A stretch of DNA of 38,958 nt, taken from NCBI GenBank assembly GCA_964550535.1, contig CAZJZQ010000014.1, forward strand, positions 1 through 38,958. The letters are read 5' to 3'. Source of the DNA: UBA7672 sp964550535. Lineage in GTDB: Bacteria; Pseudomonadota; Alphaproteobacteria; Caulobacterales; Hyphomonadaceae. Position 1 is the first letter of the stretch; each line of letters opens with the position of its first letter. Made by a program: the position numbers and the translations under genes. The notes under the pieces were generated by a model that worked only from the letters and a program-made list of their open reading frames with translations, searched no databases and was not told the DNA's origin. Below, in pieces: positions 34,990 to 38,958 of this stretch.

Positions 34990-35033
34990 AAACGCCCGCT
35001 AAACCCATCCGCTTGATCAGTCCCTAACAGCCT
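34178..35033 (-). mobile_element. IS5-family insertion sequence, complete
   Basis: An 856-bp element bounded by imperfect inverted repeats: AGGCTGTTAGTGACT at the left end and, read inward from the right end, AGGCTGTTAGGGACT, with a single mismatch in 15 bp. CTAG flanks both ends (34174-34177 and 35034-35037), as expected for a 4-bp target duplication; a 2-bp TA duplication inside CTAG is an alternative reading. It carries one transposase gene. Removing the element and one CTAG joins the SDR stop directly to the rpsU terminator region, so the insertion disrupts no coding sequence. Confidence 0.9.
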
Positions 35034-35037
35034 CTAG
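35034..35037. repeat. right CTAG target-site duplication of the IS
   Basis: The second copy of CTAG, directly outside the right inverted repeat. Confidence 0.75.
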
Positions 35038-35060
35038 CGACCCCTCCAGATGCAACGCCG

Positions 35061-35102
35061 CAAAACGCAAAGGGCCGGAAGCGCGGCACGCGCTTCCGGC
35101 CC
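35061..35102 (-). terminator. Rho-independent terminator after rpsU
   Basis: A perfect 13-bp stem (35072-35084 with 35090-35102, 5-nt loop) is followed on the minus strand by TTTGCGTTTT. It lies about 25 bp after the rpsU stop and clearly ends that transcript. Confidence 0.88.
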
Positions 35103-35127
35103 ATCGATCTTGATCGAGAGGGTGTCT

Positions 35128-35346
35128 CTATACTTTCGGCAGGAGGCCTTCGCGCTGCGCGCGCTTGCGGGCCAGCTTCCGCGCGCGGCGAACGGCCTCG
35201 GCCTTCTCCCGCGCCTTGCGCTCGGAGGGCTTCTCGAAATGGTTGCGGCGTTTCATCTCCCGGAAGAGACCTTCCCGCTGCATTTTCTTTTTCAGCGCTT
35301 TCAACGCCTGATCGACGTTGTTGTCGCGCACCACGATCTGAACGAT
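35128..35346 (-). CDS. rpsU: 30S ribosomal protein S21, unusual start
   Basis: The small basic protein bS21 of the 30S subunit, needed for initiation. VRDNNVDQALKALKKKMQ, the FREMKRR segment, EKPSERKAREKAEA and the Arg/Lys-rich tail match alphaproteobacterial S21 throughout. The family N-terminus (M-V-Q-I-x-V-R or M-Q-V-x-V-R) here reads I-V-Q-I-V-V-R, with no in-frame ATG, GTG or TTG before the GTG codons at 35334 and 35331. GGAGAG (35353-35358) lies six bases before the ATC codon at 35346, ideal spacing for starting at ATC. Starting at GTG 35334 would drop four residues and leave 18 bases from the ribosome site. I annotate from ATC, with the GTG as alternative. Confidence 0.9.
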   Translation of the reverse strand: MVQIVVRDNNVDQALKALKKKMQREGLFREMKRRNHFEKPSERKAREKAEAVRRARKLARKRAQREGLLPKV

Positions 35347-35352
35347 GTGCCG

Positions 35353-35358
35353 CTCTCC
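35353..35358 (-). promoter_or_regulatory. ribosome binding site that points to an ATC start for rpsU
   Basis: GGAGAG on the minus strand, six bases upstream of the ATC at 35346 and 18 bases upstream of the first standard start codon, GTG at 35334. Its position is the main evidence for the atypical start. Confidence 0.5.
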
Positions 35359-35569
35359 ATCTGTATGTCCGGCCGGGCCGGGAATGCCGAAATGGAGCCA
35401 ACGACCCCCAAACGGGGCGCGCAGCTCCAGCCAACGCGTTGATTTTTACCGCCTCCCGTCCTGAACGGGCGGGCGAGCGCGGGTGCGATAGCACAGGCCC
35501 CAGCCGAGGTCCACAGCTCACATGACCGGCCCCCGCGACATCCGGGGCCGGTCGTGGCAGGATATCAGT

Positions 35570-36199
35570 ATGACAGAAATGGCCCCTTCCGACCGCCTGC
35601 GCGAACGTCTTCTGGATGCGATCCTGCCCCTGGCGGCGGATCGTGGCTGGACGGTGGCCGCCCTGCAGGAAGCCGCTGAAAGCGAGGGGATTTCTCCCGG
35701 CGAGCTGGAACTGGCCTGTCCCAATGGTGTCTCGGACGTGCTGGAGGCCCTGTCCCGGCGGGCGGCGGATGCGGCGGGGGCGCGCCTCGCCGCGCCGGAT
35801 GTGGCCGGGATGAAAATCCGGGACAAGGTGACCGCCGGGGCGCGGGCCTGGCTGGATTATTTCGAGCCGCTGAAGCCGTCCGTGGCGCGGGCGGCGGGAT
35901 CTCCCGCCAGCGCGCTGTCGGGGCCCAAGGGCGTGTGGGCGGGGGCGGATGCGATCTGGGCGGGGCTGGGCGACAAATCGACGGACGCCAACTGGTACAC
36001 CAAGCGGCTGACCCTGTCGGCGGTGCTGGCCTCCACCTTCCTCGCCTGGCTGAAGGCTGAGGACCGGGCGGACGTGGATGCCTTCCTCGCCCGCCGAATC
36101 GAAAACGTGATGCAGTTCGAGCGGTTCAAGGGACAGGTGCGGGAGGCGGCCGCGAAATGGCCCAACCCGCTGGACCTGATGGGCCGCCCGCGCTCCTGA
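35570..36199 (+). CDS. COQ9-family protein, ubiquinone biosynthesis
   Basis: A roughly 209-residue COQ9 protein. The family binds lipids and assists the COQ7 hydroxylation step of ubiquinone synthesis in mitochondria and alphaproteobacteria. An N-terminal TetR-like helical part (RERLLDAILPLAADRGW near residues 8-25) precedes the COQ9 domain, whose diagnostic segment is GPKGVWAGADAIW, then GDKSTDANWYTKR near 140, then FLARRIENVMQFE. AGGA seven bases before the ATG at 35570 decides the start; an in-frame ATG at 35522 lacks one. It converges on the aminotransferase gene. Confidence 0.93.
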   Translation: MTEMAPSDRLRERLLDAILPLAADRGWTVAALQEAAESEGISPGELELACPNGVSDVLEALSRRAADAAGARLAAPDVAGMKIRDKVTAGARAWLDYFEPLKPSVARAAGSPASALSGPKGVWAGADAIWAGLGDKSTDANWYTKRLTLSAVLASTFLAWLKAEDRADVDAFLARRIENVMQFERFKGQVREAAAKWPNPLDLMGRPRS

Positions 36200-36227
36200 G
36201 GCGGCAAACGTTGAGCCGGATATGCAG

Positions 36228-36294
36228 ACGGCTCTGACGGACCCGGGCGAGGGTCCAGCCAGAGCCGTTCCGCCGCCACGCCGGGACGTGGCGG
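36228..36294. terminator. double hairpin between convergent COQ9 and aminotransferase genes
   Basis: Two adjacent hairpins fill the intergenic space. The first pairs ACGGCTCTG (36228-36236) with CAGAGCCGT (36260-36268) and, inside it, GGACCC with GGGTCC. The second has an 8-bp perfect stem (36273-36280 with 36287-36294). No long T-run is present, so termination may be weak or bidirectional, or the structure may protect transcript ends. Confidence 0.6.
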
Positions 36295-36310
36295 CAGTTG
36301 CGTGCGCAGA

Positions 36311-37510
36311 TCAGGCCAGAACCTTCTTCAGCGCCGTTTCGCAGCGGTCCATCTCCCAGTCCGCGCCGACGCAGATGCGCGTCCAGCTTTCAAAGCCCGG
36401 CCAGGCGCGGCCGACAACTTTCACGCCTTCGGCCATCATCTTCTCCGAGAACGCCTTGTGCGGCATGCCCGTGTCGAAGAACACGAAGCTGGCCTGCGGG
36501 TTGGAGGCGATCGGGCGGCCCAGCCCTTCGACGACGGTGTAGAGGCGCTCGCGCCCGGCTTTGAATTTGGGCCGCATCTCGTCGATGAACGTCTGATCCG
36601 AAAGGCTGGCCATGGCTGCGACGATGCCGGCATGGTTGACGCCGCCCATGCGCGTGCCGCGTTCCATCTCGCGCGTCAGCTCGGGCGAGGCGATGCCATA
36701 GCCGAGGCGCTGGCCCGCCATGCCGAACAGTTTCGACATGGTGCGGCAGATCATGACGTTGTGCCCGTCGCGCACAAGGCCGCTCATGACGTTGCCTTCG
36801 TAGTCGTCGCACATGTGCAGGTAGGCCTCGTCGATGAAGACGGGCGCGGTTTTCGACGCCTCGATGGCGAAGGCTTTCAGCTTGACCGGGTCCACCATGT
36901 TGCCGGTCGGGTTGTTGGGATTGCAGACGTAGGACGCCGTGGTCCTGGACGAAATTTTTGCCGCCATCGCGTCGAGGTCGAAGGCCATGTCTGCGTCGAG
37001 CGGCACGGCGACGACTTCGCCGCCATACTGCGAGACGGCGCGCGGCACGCCTTCATAGGTGGCGGCGGAGGTGACCAACTGGCCCTTGCCGCCCTTGGCG
37101 GCCATTTCACCGAAGACCGCGAGGATCGGGCTGGACCCGTTGGCGAGGAAGACCTGCTCGGGCGTCACGCCCTCCATCGCAGCGATCTGTTTCTTCAACT
37201 CGTCGCCCTCTGCATCGGCGTAGCGCGCCGTGAGAGAGGCTTTCGCGATCATCTGCTCCACTGCCCTGGGCGAGGGGCCATACGGGCTTTCATTGGCGCC
37301 GAGGATGGCGGGGCCGGATGTGTCGGGCGCAGCAGCGGCGGCCGGGGCCGCGACAGCTTCTGTTCCCTTGGAGCACCCGGCGGCGAGGGCGGCGGCGCCG
37401 ACGCTGGCCACGCCCAGGCCTTTCAGCCACGCGCGTCGTGTCGGTTCGGCGGGCGGGGCGGCGGCAGGCAGGGCGGGGACGGGTTCGGGGATGGTGTCGG
37501 GGTGGCGCAT
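36311..37510 (-). CDS. Tat-exported HisC-like aminotransferase
   Basis: A fold-type I PLP aminotransferase of the histidinol-phosphate aminotransferase group, 399 residues. The unusual part is the N-terminus: twin-arginine motif TRRAWLKG (Arg25-Arg26), a hydrophobic stretch and LAAGC with Cys46, so it should be exported folded by Tat and perhaps lipidated. The enzyme domain has ANESPYGPSP near residue 72, CNPNNPTG near 196, the PLP-contacting Asp227 (FIDEAY) and the catalytic Lys260 in TMSKLFG. The substrate in the envelope is unknown. GGAGGA four bases before the ATG at 37510 sets the start; an in-frame ATG at 37522 is less likely. Confidence 0.9.
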   Translation of the reverse strand: MRHPDTIPEPVPALPAAAPPAEPTRRAWLKGLGVASVGAAALAAGCSKGTEAVAAPAAAAAPDTSGPAILGANESPYGPSPRAVEQMIAKASLTARYADAEGDELKKQIAAMEGVTPEQVFLANGSSPILAVFGEMAAKGGKGQLVTSAATYEGVPRAVSQYGGEVVAVPLDADMAFDLDAMAAKISSRTTASYVCNPNNPTGNMVDPVKLKAFAIEASKTAPVFIDEAYLHMCDDYEGNVMSGLVRDGHNVMICRTMSKLFGMAGQRLGYGIASPELTREMERGTRMGGVNHAGIVAAMASLSDQTFIDEMRPKFKAGRERLYTVVEGLGRPIASNPQASFVFFDTGMPHKAFSEKMMAEGVKVVGRAWPGFESWTRICVGADWEMDRCETALKKVLA

Positions 37511-37774
37511 GAAATCCTCCATCGAGCGGGCCGTTCTTATGGGCGCGGCGTTCCGGAGTTCGCGCAACGGCGCCGGGACAAAGACCGTCGAAAACCCGGT
37601 TTCTTGAGTTGAATTGCACCCGCACAGGGCGGCGGCGCCGTCTCGCAAGGCGCTGAACTTCCGGGCGCCTTTGTGCTGGGCGGCTGCGGCTGGTGATGAG
37701 GCGCCAGCCTCGCGTTTGAACCGGAGGGCGTACTACGCGTTGTTACGTGGCGCGCATTCAAACGGAGATCAGCC

Positions 37775-37966
37775 ATGCCGACGCCCACCACCACCGCGAC
37801 CAGCGGAGACATATTCCGTATCATTCTGGCGATCATTCTGCCGCCGGTAGGCGTGGCGTTGCAGGTGGGGTTCACCGCGCAGTTCTGGATCAATGTGCTG
37901 CTGACGATCCTCGGCTACATCCCCGGCATTGTGCATGCGGTGTGGATCATCGCGACGCGGCGATAA
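37775..37966 (+). CDS. YqaE/Pmp3-family membrane peptide
   Basis: A 63-residue protein with two membrane helices. The family pattern is clear: ILAIILPPVGVALQVG, then FWINVLLTILGYIPGIVHAVWII. Pmp3 proteins affect membrane potential and salt tolerance in yeast and plants; the bacterial role is not settled. The first ten residues are Thr/Pro-rich. A GGAG site precedes the ATG. The gene is isolated between the aminotransferase and the HiPIP-like gene. Confidence 0.93.
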   Translation: MPTPTTTATSGDIFRIILAIILPPVGVALQVGFTAQFWINVLLTILGYIPGIVHAVWIIATRR

Positions 37967-37985
37967 GGCAGGCGGGCGCAGGGCG

Positions 37986-38294
37986 TCAGGCTGCTGCTCG
38001 CCACGCAGTGCAGTGGCCGCCTGGCTCCACGGGCCCGCCTAGCGAGCTACACGCCCCGCAGGCTTCGACGGAGGAATCGGCGGAATAGTTCTCGCAGCCC
38101 GAGCAGATTTTCTGGGCGTCGGCGGATGTGTCCACATATTTGAGAAGCTCGCGTTTCTGTCTCTGAGAAACAGAGAGAGAGTCCGGGTCATAGCAGACGG
38201 CGCTGGCGCCGCCGCCGCGCCCTCCGCATCCGGCGAGAAGAACCATCCCGCCTGCTGCCGATAGTATCAGGGTACGCCGTGAGGACGCTGACAT
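37986..38294 (-). CDS. HiPIP-like iron-sulfur lipoprotein
   Basis: A 102-residue protein with a Tat-like signal (SSRRTLIL) ending in LLAGC, a lipobox. The mature C-terminus carries the high-potential iron-sulfur protein Cys pattern: CSGC, then 14 residues, C (GAC), then 12 residues, then HCTAW, matching the spacing of the four [4Fe-4S] ligands and the typical C-terminal C-x-A-W. HiPIPs carry electrons in the periplasm, for example to oxidases or reaction centres, and are Tat-exported. An extra Cys (EACGAC) precedes the third ligand. GGGAG lies six bases before the ATG at 38294; an ATG at 38297 is adjacent. The partner is unknown. Confidence 0.75.
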   Translation of the reverse strand: MSASSRRTLILSAAGGMVLLAGCGGRGGGASAVCYDPDSLSVSQRQKRELLKYVDTSADAQKICSGCENYSADSSVEACGACSSLGGPVEPGGHCTAWRAAA

Positions 38295-38414
38295 CATGAT
38301 CTCCCTCGGGCCGCTGGCGGCGTGCGCACAGCGGTCATCGTTGCAGGAAGAATACAATCAGTCAGAGGTGACGGTAAAGGGCTGGTCCGTTCCGGCGGCT
38401 TTCGCGATGAAGGC

Positions 38415-38958
38415 CTAAAGCCCCTTCACAATGCTCTCGGTCATCTTCTTTGCGTCGCCCAGCAGCATCATGGTGTTGTCGCGGAAGAAGAGGGGGTTTT
38501 CGACGCCGGCGTAGCCGGAGGCGAGCGAGCGCTTGATGAAGAACACGGTCTTCGCGTTCCACACCTTCAGCACCGGCATGCCGTAGATCGGGGAAGCGGT
38601 GTTGGTTTCGGCGTCGGGGTTCGTCACGTCGTTGGCGCCGATGACGAAGGCCACATCCGCCTGGCCGAAGGACGAGTTGATGTCCTCCAGCTCGTGCACT
38701 TCATCGTAGGGCACCTGCGCTTCGGCGAGCAGCACGTTCATGTGGCCGGGCATGCGGCCCGCCACGGGGTGGATAGCGTATTCGACTTCGACGCCTTCGG
38801 CCTTGAGCTTGTCGGCCATCTCTTTGAGGGCGTGCTGGGCCTGCGCGACGGCCATGCCGTAGCCAGGGACAATGATGACCTTGCTGGCGTTCTTCATGAT
38901 GAAGGCGGCGTCGTCGGCCGAGCCGATCTTCACCGGCTTGGCCGGTCCGCCGCCGGCC
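38415..38958 (-). CDS. pntB: NAD(P) transhydrogenase subunit beta, C-terminal part
   Basis: Part of the proton-translocating transhydrogenase that makes NADPH from NADH using the proton gradient. Only domain III, the NADP-binding part of PntB, is in the window; the frame continues beyond base 58 of the last line, so the gene is 5'-truncated here. The NADP motif is VIIVPGYGMAVAQAQ, followed by AGRMPGHMNVLLAEA and GANDVTNP, then LKVWNAKTVFFIKRS and the C-terminal LFF..NTMMLLGDAKK. Identification is secure. Confidence 0.97.
   Translation of the reverse strand, partial: AGGGPAKPVKIGSADDAAFIMKNASKVIIVPGYGMAVAQAQHALKEMADKLKAEGVEVEYAIHPVAGRMPGHMNVLLAEAQVPYDEVHELEDINSSFGQADVAFVIGANDVTNPDAETNTASPIYGMPVLKVWNAKTVFFIKRSLASGYAGVENPLFFRDNTMMLLGDAKKMTESIVKGL

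Overview
This is 39 kb of GC-rich chromosome from an alphaproteobacterium, most plausibly of the Caulobacter/Hyphomonas/Parvularcula type. That placement is inferred from gene content: GTP-type PEP carboxykinase, a COQ9 protein, an S21 of alphaproteobacterial type, a HisC-like aminotransferase with a twin-arginine signal, and clustered GANTC sites of the kind used by the CcrM/GcrA cell-cycle system. Two runs of exactly ten Ns (9776-9785 and 16910-16919) show that the sequence is a draft or metagenomic scaffold.

Layout. 1-7000: the 3' part of pckG, then a mostly minus-strand series: methyltransferase, MmcQ/YjbR protein, exported cyclase-family hydrolase, an unknown protein, pdxH, exported glutathione peroxidase, a membrane protein and an SDR. 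7200-12530: TerC-type transporter, aroC, a 620-bp hairpin-rich intergenic stretch, tlyA divergent from a lipoprotein Cu/Zn superoxide dismutase, and a CorA/ZntB transporter. 12540-17460: two tiny membrane proteins, an acyl-CoA ligase, a GNAT acetyltransferase, a hemerythrin protein and a DAO-type FAD oxidoreductase. 17470-24240: a minus-strand block with a putative lipoprotein, the isoprenoid cluster dxs-ispA-xseB, a histidine phosphatase, lepB and an MBL-fold hydrolase. 24390-28910: small exported or membrane proteins, a YceI protein next to a cytochrome b561-YceI fusion, the tRNA t6A enzyme TsaC/Sua5 and a 33-residue Lys/Ala-rich peptide. 29440-36200: an SPFH-like membrane protein, map, a D-2-hydroxyglutarate-dehydrogenase-like flavoprotein, an exported unknown, an SDR, an IS5-family insertion sequence, rpsU and COQ9. 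36310-38958: the Tat-signal aminotransferase, a Pmp3-type peptide, a HiPIP-like lipoprotein and the 5'-truncated end of pntB.

Most genes are housekeeping. Functional themes that recur are isoprenoid and quinone metabolism (dxs, ispA, COQ9, YceI and b561-YceI), envelope redox and oxidative-stress proteins (SodC, glutathione peroxidase, b561, HiPIP) and translation (tlyA, tsaC, map, rpsU). I found no CRISPR array, prophage, toxin-antitoxin pair or defence island, and nothing I can defend as a wholly new multi-gene system. The best leads are: an rpsU with no normal start codon at the family start position; an insertion sequence whose CTAG target duplication supplies the stop codons of both converging genes; four GANTC sites 11-13 bp apart; the free YceI beside the b561-YceI fusion; a hairpin-rich intergenic element at 9630-9845; and good evidence that at least one N gap is only a scaffolding artefact inside an intact gene.
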